Origin: Leucobacter luti
GTDB taxonomy: Bacteria; Actinomycetota; Actinomycetes; Actinomycetales; Microbacteriaceae
Assembly (NCBI RefSeq): GCF_019464495.1
Contig: NZ_CP080492.1
Location: 3,344,876-3,408,875, forward strand
Length of the DNA stretch: 64,000 bases
Direction of reading: 5' to 3'
The position numbers were made by a program, and so were the translations under genes. Positions 34,087 to 42,659 of the stretch are shown one piece after another. Every line of letters begins with the position of its first letter. The first letter of the stretch is position 1. The notes under the pieces are model-generated. The model searched no databases, was not told the DNA's origin, and saw nothing but the letters and a program-made list of their open reading frames with translations.

Positions 34087-35154
34087 ATGCACCTCGAAGC
34101 GGCGACCACGGCGTTCCTCGCGGCTGTCCGTGCGGAGTACGGCTATTCGGAGCACACTGTGCGTGCCTATCGCCGAGACCTGCAGGACTTCACAGAGTTC
34201 GCGGACCGGATGGGCGCAACGCAACTGGCGGACTGTGAGCTCGAGCTGATGCGGGCTTGGCTCTGGGACCGACAGCAGCGTGGGCTGGCGGCGAGCACGC
34301 TCGCCCGGAACGTTGCCACCCTGAAGTCATTCGGCACCTGGCTCGAGCGCAGCCGCCTCGTGCCAGGCAACCCCGCCTCCCGGCTGCGCACACCGAAGGC
34401 CCCGCGTGCGCTTCCGCGGGTGCTGGGCGACGAACAGATCAGCAGGATCCTTGACCGAGTCGCTACGCGTGCTGCGGGCGGCGACCCGGAAGCACTGCGT
34501 GATCACGCCGTGCTTGAACTGCTCTACGCCACCGCTTTGCGTGTCTCCGAGCTGTGCGGACTCAGCCCGAGCGGGTTGGATCGGCGCGAGCGGACCGTGC
34601 GGGTGCTCGGAAAGGGTGGGAAAGAACGAGTGGTCCCGTTCGGGGCCCCAGCAGCTCGTTCGCTCGAGAGCTACCTTGTGCGAGCCCGCCCTGCGCTCAT
34701 CGCGCGGGCCGAAGCAGTGCAAGTGGCCGTCGGGCGCGCCGACGCGGCTGACGTGGCTGACACGGCTGACGCGGCTGACGCGCACGACGCACCCGACACG
34801 GCCCGAGCGCGGGGTGGCACTGCAGCGGGGCCCGAGGTGGCTCCAAGGCTCGCCCGCCACACCAGCTCCGGTCCAGCAGCACCACTGTTCCTGGGGAACC
34901 AGGGCGCGCCGCTAACGCCGAGCGCGGTCTATCGGCTGGTGTCCCGCGAGCTCGCGCAGGAACCGGGAAGCGGACCGAGCGGCCCGCACACGCTCAGACA
35001 CACTGCCGCAACTCATCTCCTCAACGGTGGCGCAGATCTGCGTGTGGTGCAGGAGATGCTGGGCCACTCCAGTCTCGCGAGTACCCAGGTCTACACGCAC
35101 GTGTCGACCGAGCGCCTCGCCGAACGCTACCGTCAGGCCCACCCGCGCGCCTAG
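34087..35154 (+). CDS. xerC: Tyrosine recombinase XerC with internal repeat insertion
   Basis: A 355-residue site-specific recombinase for chromosome dimer resolution. The N-terminal SAM-like domain contains YGYSEHTVRAYRRDLQDF. The catalytic residues are visible as Arg in LYATALRVSELCGL, His-x-x-Arg in HTLRHTAATHLL, His in MLGHSSLAST and the Tyr nucleophile in QVYTHVS. ATG 34087 lies five bases after dprA; a longer frame runs inside dprA. About 45 residues between KERVVPF and APLFLGN are an Ala/Asp-rich insertion coded by 9-bp repeats, absent from ordinary XerC of about 300 residues. Confidence 0.9.
   Translation: MHLEAATTAFLAAVRAEYGYSEHTVRAYRRDLQDFTEFADRMGATQLADCELELMRAWLWDRQQRGLAASTLARNVATLKSFGTWLERSRLVPGNPASRLRTPKAPRALPRVLGDEQISRILDRVATRAAGGDPEALRDHAVLELLYATALRVSELCGLSPSGLDRRERTVRVLGKGGKERVVPFGAPAARSLESYLVRARPALIARAEAVQVAVGRADAADVADTADAADAHDAPDTARARGGTAAGPEVAPRLARHTSSGPAAPLFLGNQGAPLTPSAVYRLVSRELAQEPGSGPSGPHTLRHTAATHLLNGGADLRVVQEMLGHSSLASTQVYTHVSTERLAERYRQAHPRA
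34741..34803 (+). repeat. 9-bp tandem repeat inside xerC
   Basis: Seven units of 9 bp of the type GACGCGGCT (the later ones more diverged) follow one another in frame and encode Asp-Ala-Ala, Asp-Val-Ala, Asp-Thr-Ala and similar triplets. Confidence 0.85.
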
Positions 35155-35197
35155 GGCCGCTCTCGCCCCGGCCTCGGTCGGCACGTTGAGTGCCCGC

Positions 35198-35836
35198 TCA
35201 CCAGGGCAGCAGGACCGGTGCCCCGAGCAGGAATCGGAGCGGAGACACGTACTCCTCGTTCACGCGTACGCCGAGGTGCACGCATTCGCTCTCGCAGTGC
35301 CCTCCGCTTGCGATTGTTCCCACTGACCCGCCGCGCGGCACAGTCGATCCCACGCTCAGTGGGCTCGTCAGTGGCTCGATCGAATAGACCGTTGTTGCGT
35401 TCACGCGAATGGTGATCGTGTCGCGATCCACCACGCTCCCAACAAAGGACACGGTGCCGCCCTCTGGCGCGCGCACCGCAGCCCCAGGCGCAGCCGGAAG
35501 ATCAATGCCGCGGTGTCCCGAGCTGTAGGGCGTTGGTGGTGCGAGATACGGGCCGGAGACTACGAGCTGCCCAGCCAGCGGTGAGAGCCAGCGGTCGGGG
35601 CCCACGGCACCGGCAGCTGGGCCCGCAGCGTGCACGATGCCTAGCGTGACGGTCACGGCGCCTGCGGCAGCGACTGCGAGGAGCAGTGCGGTAGCCGGAA
35701 CGGCTGTGGTACCGGAGCGAGTAATCGCGCGCGCTGCTGCTCGCGAAACTGAGCGAGCAGCAGCGCGCGCTCCAGATGCAGAACCAAGTAGAGGCGTCAT
35801 GGTGACCAGCTTGTGTGAAGTCGTGCGGGAGGGCAT
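35198..35836 (-). CDS. M23-family (LytM) peptidase, secreted or membrane-anchored
   Basis: A 212-residue protein with one hydrophobic segment (about residues 45-70) acting as signal or anchor, then an M23 domain. The zinc motif is GHRGIDLP with the later HLGVRV; HCESEC lies just before it. It would cut peptidoglycan cross-links, or act as an activator if inactive. The canonical HxxxD pair is present (His in SGHRGID). ATG 35836 or 35800 could be the start; neither has a clear ribosome site. It lies convergently with xerC and divergently from rpsB, the usual actinobacterial neighbourhood. Confidence 0.87.
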   Translation of the reverse strand: MPSRTTSHKLVTMTPLLGSASGARAAARSVSRAAARAITRSGTTAVPATALLLAVAAAGAVTVTLGIVHAAGPAAGAVGPDRWLSPLAGQLVVSGPYLAPPTPYSSGHRGIDLPAAPGAAVRAPEGGTVSFVGSVVDRDTITIRVNATTVYSIEPLTSPLSVGSTVPRGGSVGTIASGGHCESECVHLGVRVNEEYVSPLRFLLGAPVLLPW

Positions 35837-36140
35837 CAGGGAACCAGGAAACGTGGAGAACTGGTCGAGAGGGGGCCGAATTACGTGGGTGTGCGCGAAG
35901 AGGGAAATCCGAACAACATTGCGCCGGTGTCATGCGTAGACGGAGCCGAAGCGGATGCTACACTTGTCGATGCACCTCGAAAGAGGTGACTTCGCGTGCC
36001 TACTCACCGGAGCGCCGCCACCGGTCTTCAGTTCCTCGGAACGAAGCGGCGGAGCACGAAGGCACCAGGATCTGGTCGCAACCGCGACCGAAGAAACCGA
36101 AAGAGCGCGCCTATTGGGGTGCGCAGAACAGGAGACGGCA
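35837..36140 (+). promoter_or_regulatory. rpsB promoter region and structured leader
   Basis: This 304-base gap between the M23 gene and rpsB holds a likely -10 box TACACT (35959-35964) and then about 175 bases of leader. The leader contains hairpins: CACCTC-GAAA-GAGGTG (35973-35988) and GGTCGC-AACC-GCGACC (36074-36089), plus a smaller GTTCC-TCGG-AAC stem. Ribosomal protein S2 is known to control its own leader in other bacteria, so feedback control is possible. The structures are seen; the control is inference. Confidence 0.5.
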
Positions 36141-37022
36141 ATGGCCGTTGTAACCATGCGCCAGCTGCTCGACAGCGGCGTCCACTTCGGACACCAGACG
36201 CGTCGCTGGAACCCGAAGATGAAGCGCTTTATCTTCACCGAGCGCTCGGGCATCTACATCATCGACCTCCAGCAGTCGCTCGGCTACATCGACTCGGCAT
36301 ACGAGTTCGTGAAGCAGACCGTTGCCCGGGGCGGCAACGTGCTGTTCGTCGGCACCAAGAAGCAGGCTCAGGAAGCAGTCGCCGAGCAGGCGACCCGCGT
36401 GAACCAGCCCTACGTCAACCAGCGCTGGCTCGGTGGCCTGCTCACCAACTTCCAGACGGTCACCGGCCGCCTGGAGCGCATGAAGGAACTTGAGCAGCTC
36501 GACTTCGAAGGCACCACGAGTGGCTTCACCAAGAAGGAGCTTCTGCTCAAGAAGCGCGAGCTCGATAAGCTGCAGAAGTCGCTCGGCGGCATCCGCAACA
36601 TGGGCAAGACCCCCTCGGCTCTCTGGGTGGTTGACACCAAGAAGGAGCACCTCGCGATCGATGAGGCGAAGAAGCTGGGCATCCCCGTTATCGCCATCCT
36701 CGACACGAACTGCGATCCCGACGAGGTCACCTACCCGATCCCGGGTAACGACGACGCGATCCGCTCGGTGGCACTGCTCACCCGCGTGATTGCTGACGCG
36801 GTGGCTGAGGGCCTCATGGAGCGCCACCAGAAGCCCGAGGCAGGCGAAGCTGCTGCTGAGCCGCTCGCTGAGTGGGAAGTTGAACTGCTCAACGCAGACG
36901 CGCCCGCAGCTGAGGCCGCTGAGACGCCCGCCGCTGAGGCTCCGGCCGCTGAGGCCCCCGCAGCTGAGGTCGCTGAGGCGCCCGCAGCTGAGGCTGCCGA
37001 AGCCGCACCTGCTGCCGAGTAA
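36141..37022 (+). CDS. rpsB: 30S ribosomal protein S2
   Basis: A 293-residue ribosomal protein S2. The N-terminus [20 protein letters not shown] and the signatures [35 protein letters not shown] and [14 protein letters not shown] are diagnostic. ATG 36141 follows CAGGAGA. The last 50 residues are an Ala/Glu/Pro repeat tail (AAEAPAAE and variants), common in actinobacterial S2. It is followed by tsf in the usual order. Confidence 0.97.
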   Translation: MAVVTMRQLLDSGVHFGHQTRRWNPKMKRFIFTERSGIYIIDLQQSLGYIDSAYEFVKQTVARGGNVLFVGTKKQAQEAVAEQATRVNQPYVNQRWLGGLLTNFQTVTGRLERMKELEQLDFEGTTSGFTKKELLLKKRELDKLQKSLGGIRNMGKTPSALWVVDTKKEHLAIDEAKKLGIPVIAILDTNCDPDEVTYPIPGNDDAIRSVALLTRVIADAVAEGLMERHQKPEAGEAAAEPLAEWEVELLNADAPAAEAAETPAAEAPAAEAPAAEVAEAPAAEAAEAAPAAE

Positions 37023-37067
37023 TTTCGGTTCCCCGTTAGACACTGAACCACTCATAAGGAGTCACAC

Positions 37068-37898
37068 ATGGCTGCAGTAAGCATGGCCGCTGTGAAGGAG
37101 CTGCGCGAGCGTCTTGGCGCCGGCATGCTCGACAGCAAGAACGCACTCGTCGAGGCTGAGGGCGACATCGAGAAGGCGATTGAGATCCTGCGTCTCAAGG
37201 GCCTGAAGGGTGTTGCGAAGCGTGGCGACCGTGAGGCGAGCGAAGGTCTCGTCGCGGTCCGCCAGAGCGAGGGCGCTGCCACGATGATCGAGCTCGTCTG
37301 CGAGACCGACTTCGTCGCGAAGAACGAGAAGTTCATTGCACTGGCAGAGCGTGTTCTTGACGCAATCGTTGCAGCAAACGCGAAGTCCGCCGAGGAGGCC
37401 CTCGCGGCTCCCGCTGACGGCAAGACCGTTGCTGACGTGATCGCTGACGAGTCTGCGATCATCGGCGAGCGCATTGTGCTTCGCAAGGTGACCCGCATCG
37501 AGGCGCCTGCGACCTCCGTCTACCTGCACCAGACCTCGAAGGATCTGCCGCCGCAGATCGGCGTGGTTGTGGGCTACGAGGGCGATGACGCAGCTGCTGC
37601 ACTCAGCATCGCGCGTCACATCTCGTTCGCTGATCCCCTCTACGTTGCGCGTGAAGAAGTTCCCGCTGCTGACGTGGAGAAGGAGCGCGAGATCGTTACC
37701 GAGATCTCGAAGAACGAGGGCAAGCCCGAGGCAGCGCTGCCGAAGATCGTTGAAGGTCGCCTCAACGCGTTCTTCAAGCAGGTCGTGCTCGGCGAGCAGG
37801 TCCACGCGCTGGATGACGAGAAGCGTGAAGTGAAGAAGGTTGCTGAAGCAGCTGGAATCACGGTCACCAGCTTCGCTCGCAGCAAGGTCGGAGCCTAA
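37068..37898 (+). CDS. tsf: Translation elongation factor Ts
   Basis: A 276-residue EF-Ts that recharges EF-Tu by nucleotide exchange. It has the N-terminal helical domain VKELRERLGAGMLDSKNALV, the core segment VELVCETDFVAKNEKF (here IELVCETDFVAKN) and the C-terminal VTSFARSKVGA. AAGGAG precedes the ATG at ideal spacing. It lies 45 bases after rpsB and ends at a strong hairpin. Confidence 0.97.
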   Translation: MAAVSMAAVKELRERLGAGMLDSKNALVEAEGDIEKAIEILRLKGLKGVAKRGDREASEGLVAVRQSEGAATMIELVCETDFVAKNEKFIALAERVLDAIVAANAKSAEEALAAPADGKTVADVIADESAIIGERIVLRKVTRIEAPATSVYLHQTSKDLPPQIGVVVGYEGDDAAAALSIARHISFADPLYVAREEVPAADVEKEREIVTEISKNEGKPEAALPKIVEGRLNAFFKQVVLGEQVHALDDEKREVKKVAEAAGITVTSFARSKVGA

Positions 37899-37907
37899 CT
37901 GATAGTT

Positions 37908-37939
37908 ACGGGACCCGGGCCATTTGGTCCGGGTCCCGT
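37908..37939 (+). terminator. Hairpin after tsf
   Basis: ACGGGACCCGG pairs with CCGGGTCCCGT; the pairing extends inward through GCC/GGT (one G-T wobble) to a four-base ATTT loop, a 14-bp stem. No T run follows, so it may stop only part of the transcripts. Confidence 0.75.
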
Positions 37940-38019
37940 GCTATGTCCGCACTACTATTGCCTCAGCTGAGGCACACCCCGTCGTACCTCACCCGTGCCT
38001 CATGAAGGAGAACAACAAC

Positions 38020-38739
38020 ATGACCGAGACCGCCGATCGTAAGCGTCGAGTTCTGCTGAAGCTCTCCGGAGAGGCCTTTGGCGGGGGCACCCTCGGCGTG
38101 AATCCCGATGTTGTGAGCCAGATTGCGCGCGAGATCGCCGCTGCCATGGAGGACGCCGAAGTCGCCGTCGTCGTTGGTGGCGGAAACTTCTTCCGTGGCG
38201 CAGAGCTCTCACAGCGCGGTATGGATCGCGCACGGGCAGACTATATGGGCATGCTGGGCACAGTGATGAATGCCCTCGCCCTCCAAGATTTCCTGGAACA
38301 GGCTGGCATCTCCAGCCGCGTCCAGTCCGCGATCACGATGACGCAGGTTGCAGAAACCTACATCCCGCTCCGCGCGATCCGCCACCTCGAAAAGGGCCGC
38401 GTCGTCATCTTCGGTGCTGGCGCTGGTTTGCCCTATTTCTCGACGGACACCGTCTCCGCGCAGCGCGCCCTCGAGATTCACGCTGACGAAGTGCTCGTCG
38501 CGAAGAACGGCGTCGATGGTGTCTACACTGCGGATCCCGCGAAGGATCCGAGCGCCACGCTGATTCACGACATCAGCTATGGTGAGGCACTCGTGCAGGG
38601 CCTGAAGGTCGTTGACTCCACGGCGTTCAGCCTGTGCATGGACAACGGTATGCCGATGCGGGTGTTTGGCATGGAGCCGGCCGGAAATGTCACCGCGGCG
38701 ATCCGGGGTGAGAAGCTCGGAACCCTCGTACACCGCTAA
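38020..38739 (+). CDS. pyrH: UMP kinase
   Basis: A 239-residue bacterial UMP kinase (amino-acid kinase fold) converting UMP to UDP. It has [41 protein letters not shown] and [16 protein letters not shown] 38020 is preceded by AAGGAG nine bases away; an ATG 18 bases upstream is less likely. It follows tsf and precedes frr, the common bacterial order. Confidence 0.97.
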   Translation: MTETADRKRRVLLKLSGEAFGGGTLGVNPDVVSQIAREIAAAMEDAEVAVVVGGGNFFRGAELSQRGMDRARADYMGMLGTVMNALALQDFLEQAGISSRVQSAITMTQVAETYIPLRAIRHLEKGRVVIFGAGAGLPYFSTDTVSAQRALEIHADEVLVAKNGVDGVYTADPAKDPSATLIHDISYGEALVQGLKVVDSTAFSLCMDNGMPMRVFGMEPAGNVTAAIRGEKLGTLVHR

Positions 38740-38775
38740 GCTTGAATCAGTTCAGCAACTCATAAGGAGAGCACC

Positions 38776-39330
38776 GTGATCGAAGAGGTCTTCGTCGACA
38801 TCAAGGACCGCATGAACGGCGCGGTCGAATCCGCGAAGGAAGGCTTCGCTTCGGTCCGTACCGGTCGCGCGACTCCGGCCCTTCTGCAGAACCTGCAGGT
38901 CGACTACTACGGCACCCCAACGCCGCTCCCGCAGCTCGCATCCGTGCAGAATCAGGATGCGCGCAGCCTTCTCATTACGCCCTACGACAAGGGCGCGATG
39001 AAGGACATCGAGCAGGCGATCCGGGATATGCCCAACCTCGGCGCAAATCCCTCGAACGATGGCACCGTCATCCGCGTCACCCTCCCCGATCTCACTGAAG
39101 AGCGCCGCAAGGAGTTCGTGAAGATCGTCAAGGGCCGCGCAGAGGACGCCCGCGTTGCGATTCGCAATGTTCGCCGCCAGGGCAAGGATGATCTTGAGTC
39201 GCTCAAGAGCGAGGTCGGCGAGGATGATGTTGCTCGAGCTGAGAAGGAGCTTGAGGCAGTCACGAAGCAGTTCATCGAGCAGATCGATGATGCGCTGAAG
39301 CGCAAAGAGGCTGAGCTGCTGGAGGTTTAG
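38776..39330 (+). CDS. frr: Ribosome recycling factor
   Basis: A 184-residue RRF that splits post-termination ribosomes with EF-G. The family signatures [32 protein letters not shown], and [15 protein letters not shown] are present. The start is a GTG at 38776 after AAGGAGA. cdsA starts only five bases after its stop. Confidence 0.97.
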   Translation: MIEEVFVDIKDRMNGAVESAKEGFASVRTGRATPALLQNLQVDYYGTPTPLPQLASVQNQDARSLLITPYDKGAMKDIEQAIRDMPNLGANPSNDGTVIRVTLPDLTEERRKEFVKIVKGRAEDARVAIRNVRRQGKDDLESLKSEVGEDDVARAEKELEAVTKQFIEQIDDALKRKEAELLEV

Positions 39331-39335
39331 GCTGC

Positions 39336-40253
39336 ATGCCCGGCTCGGACAAGCGCGACGAGTTGCGCAACGCGCTCGAATCGACGCGCGCCCAGCTTGA
39401 GGCGACGAACGCTCGAATCGAGGCGCGTGCGGGGCGCAACCTTTTCTTTGCGATCCTTTCGGGATTGGTTTTTGGGGGAGTGTTCCTGGCGAGCCTGTTG
39501 CTCGTGAAGCAACTATTCGTGGTGCTCGTCGCCGTGATCGTTGCTGTTGCGCTCGTAGAGCTGGCGTCTGCGTTCCGGGTCTCTGGGAGGCGAGTGCCCC
39601 GTGCCGGGGTCGTGCTCGGTGGCCTGATCGTCGTGGGTGGTGCCTACTTCTGGGGCGCTGAGGGGATGCTCCTCGGGCTCTTCACGGGATCGGCGCTGCT
39701 GACCGTGTGGCGGCTCATCGAAGGGCTGTTCCCCGCGTGGGAGACGCCGCCACGAACCCTGGTGCGAGACGTATTCTCGGGCCTGTTCACGCTGGTCTAC
39801 GTCGCATTCCTCGCATCGTTCACGGTGCTGCTGGTAGAAGCTGAGCGTGGTGAATGGTGGGTGTTCTCGCTCGTGGTGATCGTCGTGTCCGTTGATGTCG
39901 GCGCATATGCGGCTGGTGTGACACTTGGCAAACACAAAATGACTCCGCGGATCAGCCCGAACAAGACCTGGGAAGGGTTCTTCGGCGCTGCTGTGCTCGC
40001 CGCGACCGTCGGCGTGCTCGTCGCGATATTCGCGCTGCAACAGCCCTGGTGGGTGGGAATCATCCTTGGAGTCGTCGTGCTGTTCACTGCGACGGGCGGC
40101 GACCTGACTGAGTCATTGATTAAGCGCAACCTCGGAGTGAAGGATATGAGTAGCTGGATCCCCGGTCATGGTGGATTCCTTGATCGCCTGGATTCTCTGC
40201 TTCCCTCGGCGGTTGGTGTGTACGGTGTCGCCCTATTTCTCGGGGTGGTGTGA
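39336..40253 (+). CDS. cdsA: Phosphatidate cytidylyltransferase
   Basis: A 305-residue membrane enzyme that makes CDP-diacylglycerol from phosphatidic acid and CTP, the precursor of all phospholipids. After a charged coiled-coil-like N-terminus of about 35 residues come about eight membrane segments. The CdsA signature near the C-terminus is clear (GGDLTESLIKRNLGVKDMSS, then PGHGGFLDRLDSL). The GTG or ATG of the next gene overlaps its stop. Confidence 0.95.
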   Translation: MPGSDKRDELRNALESTRAQLEATNARIEARAGRNLFFAILSGLVFGGVFLASLLLVKQLFVVLVAVIVAVALVELASAFRVSGRRVPRAGVVLGGLIVVGGAYFWGAEGMLLGLFTGSALLTVWRLIEGLFPAWETPPRTLVRDVFSGLFTLVYVAFLASFTVLLVEAERGEWWVFSLVVIVVSVDVGAYAAGVTLGKHKMTPRISPNKTWEGFFGAAVLAATVGVLVAIFALQQPWWVGIILGVVVLFTATGGDLTESLIKRNLGVKDMSSWIPGHGGFLDRLDSLLPSAVGVYGVALFLGVV

Positions 40254-40858
40254 TGGCCGCACACTCTCAGCAAGTCCGTCGTCGCACCGGGCAGAATGGT
40301 GCGGTGCACAATTCGTTCCCACTCGCCACAGGAACCCAGCCAGGCTATGCGCCCGAGCAGGTCGATGAGTTTCTTGGTCGAGCCCGTGCCTCATATGAGG
40401 GTGCGGACACTGCTGGCTCTGGCATGACCGCAGAGGAAGTCCGTCAGACGGCATTTCCTGTGAAGCGCGGTGGGTACGCCACGCGCTATGTGGATGCCGC
40501 GCTGGATCGGCTTGAAGAAGTCTTCTTTGAGCGCGAGCGCCGAGCGAAAGTTCGTGCGGCCGGTGAAGAGGCGTGGTGGGATGAAACTCGCGCGTTGCTC
40601 TCTGACGTGCGTGGTCGGATCCAGCGTCCACGTGGCAGTCGATTCCGCAGGCGTGGCGTGTTTGCCACGGGCTACCGGAGATCCCAGGTCGATGCGTTCT
40701 TGGATCGTGTTGCTGAGATGTTCGAGCGCCGCGAACTGGGACTCAAGCCCGCTGAGGTGCGCGATGTGGTCTTCCACTCGCAATGGCGAGGCTATGACGA
40801 GGATCAAGTCGACGCGTTGCTTGATGGCGTGGTCGAACTCATCCTCTCCACGCGCTAG
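40250..40858 (+). CDS. DivIVA-motif protein with four repeated modules
   Basis: A 202-residue protein made of four copies of the DivIVA N-terminal signature Gly-Tyr-x4-Val-Asp-x2-Leu: GYAPEQVDEFLGRA, GYATRYVDAALDRL, GYRRSQVDAFLDRV and GYDEDQVDALLDGV. DivIVA proteins mark curved or polar membrane and direct growth in actinobacteria, but they have one such motif followed by a long coiled coil; here there is no long coiled coil. The start is GTG 40250 (GTGA overlap with cdsA) or ATG 40253. The role is unknown; a link to septum or pole is inference. Confidence 0.85.
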   Translation: MMAAHSQQVRRRTGQNGAVHNSFPLATGTQPGYAPEQVDEFLGRARASYEGADTAGSGMTAEEVRQTAFPVKRGGYATRYVDAALDRLEEVFFERERRAKVRAAGEEAWWDETRALLSDVRGRIQRPRGSRFRRRGVFATGYRRSQVDAFLDRVAEMFERRELGLKPAEVRDVVFHSQWRGYDEDQVDALLDGVVELILSTR

Positions 40859-40900
40859 GCGCGTTCCGTGAGTCCCGGCGCGCCAGATTTCGCGCTGCCG

Positions 40901-40929
40901 TTGTCTCGAACCGATTGCTGATATAAGAT
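40901..40929 (+). promoter_or_regulatory. Promoter of the transglycosylase-like gene
   Basis: TTGTCT (40901-40906), a 17-base spacer and TAAGAT (40924-40929) form a good promoter. The GTG start is only nine bases further on, so the leader is at most a few bases long. Confidence 0.6.
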
Positions 40930-40938
40930 CGTTACATT

Positions 40939-41598
40939 GTGGCTCCTGTGAATGCAAAATCCGTCTCCCGCTGGTCGCGTCTGCGCGCCCCCGTCGCAAC
41001 GCTTGCCGTTGCGGGTTTCCTCGGGGCCGCCATTATCGCGCCGTTCTCGCTGCCCGGTGCAGAAGCGGACGTTGACGCGCTCGCTTTCCAGGATCGAATC
41101 CACCAGGAGTTCACACCGAACGAATCCGACACGGCAGATCTCGTGTACGTTGATATCCCTGTGGTGCAGCTTCCGGACCCCGAAGAGGTGCGGAAGAAGC
41201 AAGAAGCTGAAGCCGCCGCAAAGGCCGCCGAAGCTGCCTCAAAGGCCGCCGCGGAGACTGCTGCGCAGTCCGGGGGCGGCGATAGCGCCGCCGCTGGCGC
41301 ACCTCCGAAGTACTCGGGTGGCGGCTCGCCCGCCGAGTGGATGGCAGCCGCTGGCATCGCGGAAGCTGATTGGGGCTATGTTGACTACATTGCCTCCCGT
41401 GAGAGCACGTGGAACCCGAACGCCACGAACGCGAGCTCCGGGGCCTGTGGGCTGATCCAGGCTTACCCCTGCAGCAAAGTACCGGGGAATGGCTACGACC
41501 CTGTAGACAACCTGCGCTGGGCTACCGGCTACGCCACGGATCGCTACGGAAGCTGGGCTGCCGCATACGCGTTCTGGACCGCCAACCACTGGTGGTGA
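40939..41598 (+). CDS. Secreted transglycosylase-like protein (APF C-terminal-type domain)
   Basis: A 219-residue exported protein. A signal peptide or N-terminal anchor spans about residues 15-44 (VATLAVAGFLGAAIIAPF). A Lys/Glu/Ala helical linker covers about 80-115. The C-terminal 80 residues form a lysozyme-like domain (YVDYIASRESTWNPNATNAS, SGACGLIQAYPCSKV, DPVDNLRWATGYATDRYGSW) with the likely catalytic Glu in SRESTW. Two Cys in this domain may bridge. It would cut glycan strands in the wall. Confidence 0.88.
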   Translation: MAPVNAKSVSRWSRLRAPVATLAVAGFLGAAIIAPFSLPGAEADVDALAFQDRIHQEFTPNESDTADLVYVDIPVVQLPDPEEVRKKQEAEAAAKAAEAASKAAAETAAQSGGGDSAAAGAPPKYSGGGSPAEWMAAAGIAEADWGYVDYIASRESTWNPNATNASSGACGLIQAYPCSKVPGNGYDPVDNLRWATGYATDRYGSWAAAYAFWTANHWW

Positions 41599-41610
41599 TC
41601 GGGGGAGACT

Positions 41611-41892
41611 ATGCCCCGGAAACACCGCCGCACTCGCCCGTCCGAATTGCCAGACGTCACCCGTCTCGCCAACGGCGGTGCACGCAGAGAATCCCGCAGA
41701 GGCCGAGAGTGGTTTGTGCGCGAGATCTCAGCTTCGCGCGCTGAAAAGGCGTATCGCTGTCCTGACTGCGGACAGGAGATTCCCGCAGGCCAAGCGCATC
41801 TCGTTGCCTGGTCTGCTGAGCACATGTTTGGCGATGACGCCGCAGTGCGGGATCGTCGCCACTATCATGCACACTGCTGGCGTCTCGCGTAG
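41611..41892 (+). CDS. Small conserved actinobacterial protein with zinc-finger pattern
   Basis: A 93-residue basic protein. The second half has CPDCGQEIPAGQAHLVAW and ends HYHAHCWRLA, giving a Cys-x2-Cys, His-x2-Cys pattern likely to bind zinc in an HNH-like or ribbon fold. It resembles small proteins widespread in actinobacteria, some labelled ATP/GTP-binding without evidence. It starts 12 bases after the transglycosylase gene. Function unknown. Confidence 0.8.
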   Translation: MPRKHRRTRPSELPDVTRLANGGARRESRRGREWFVREISASRAEKAYRCPDCGQEIPAGQAHLVAWSAEHMFGDDAAVRDRRHYHAHCWRLA

Positions 41893-41980
41893 GGGCGGTC
41901 AGCCGAGTCGCGCTTCCGCGAGTCCGTGAGGATCTCCTCCGGTCCGCCCACCTTTGTTTAGTAGGCCAGACGATGGCCGC

Positions 41981-42514
41981 CTAGAAGAGCGTTGGCGTCC
42001 CCGGCCCTGCCGCATCGACGTTGACCGTGACACCGCTCGGCGCAGCACCGCCTGCGAGGCCCGGCCCCTGGTCCGGTGCGCGTCCTGCCTGGAACGCGGT
42101 CGCTGCCGCGCGTGCCCGATCGTCCGCTGCCTCATTCAGCGGGTGTCCCGCGTGCCCCTTGACCCACTCGAACTTCACGGTGCGCCCCTGCAGAGCTGCA
42201 TCGATGCGTTCGAGTAGCTCTCGGTTCAGCACCGGTTTGCCGTCAGCTTTCCGCCAGCCTTTACGCTTCCAGCCCGGCATCCACTGCGTCACGGAATTGA
42301 TGACGTACTGGCTATCGCACAGAATATGGAGTGGCTCTGTGGGTCGATCGGCCGTGGCGAGCAGAAGGTCGAGCACAGCCATAAGCTCGCCCTGGTTATT
42401 TGTTGCGCGTGGCCAGCCGCCAGCGCGCCACTGCTGCGCATCAATGACCCAGGCCCACCCGGCCGGGCCGGGGTTGCCGAGTGCTGATCCGTCTGCTGCA
42501 GCGGTGATTGTCAT
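41981..42514 (-). CDS. rnhA: Ribonuclease HI
   Basis: A 177-residue RNase HI that removes RNA from RNA-DNA hybrids. The four catalytic acidic residues are in place: Asp in AAADGSALGNPGPAGWA, Glu in NNQGELMAVLD, Asp in ILCDSQYVINSV and Asp in NEAADDRARAAA. ATG 42514 was chosen; a longer frame runs towards the coiled-coil gene. CAGGAT lies six bases before the ATG, so a leaderless transcript is likely. About 25 Gly/Ala/Pro-rich residues follow the domain. Confidence 0.93.
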   Translation of the reverse strand: MTITAAADGSALGNPGPAGWAWVIDAQQWRAGGWPRATNNQGELMAVLDLLLATADRPTEPLHILCDSQYVINSVTQWMPGWKRKGWRKADGKPVLNRELLERIDAALQGRTVKFEWVKGHAGHPLNEAADDRARAAATAFQAGRAPDQGPGLAGGAAPSGVTVNVDAAGPGTPTLF

Positions 42515-42520
42515 AGTTCT

Positions 42521-42526
42521 ATCCTG
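42521..42526 (-). promoter_or_regulatory. -10-like box CAGGAT before rnhA
   Basis: On the minus strand CAGGAT, one base from TAGGAT, is followed by AGAACT and the ATG of rnhA, again the leaderless spacing. Confidence 0.45.
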
Positions 42527-42659
42527 CCAGAGCCGGGCGGCGCTGGCGTTCCACGAGACGGCCGAGCGTGGCAGCGCGCGGCCGTGGAGGTCCAGCGCCC
42601 GCCAGGCCGCGTCTCTCGCCCGGCTGAGCGCCCCGCAGAACGCAGCGCGGCTCGGATGA

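Noticed and set aside
34087..35154. XerC as an integrase of a mobile element
   Set aside because: Its position between dprA and the M23 gene/rpsB is the normal chromosomal place, and no attachment repeats or phage genes are near.
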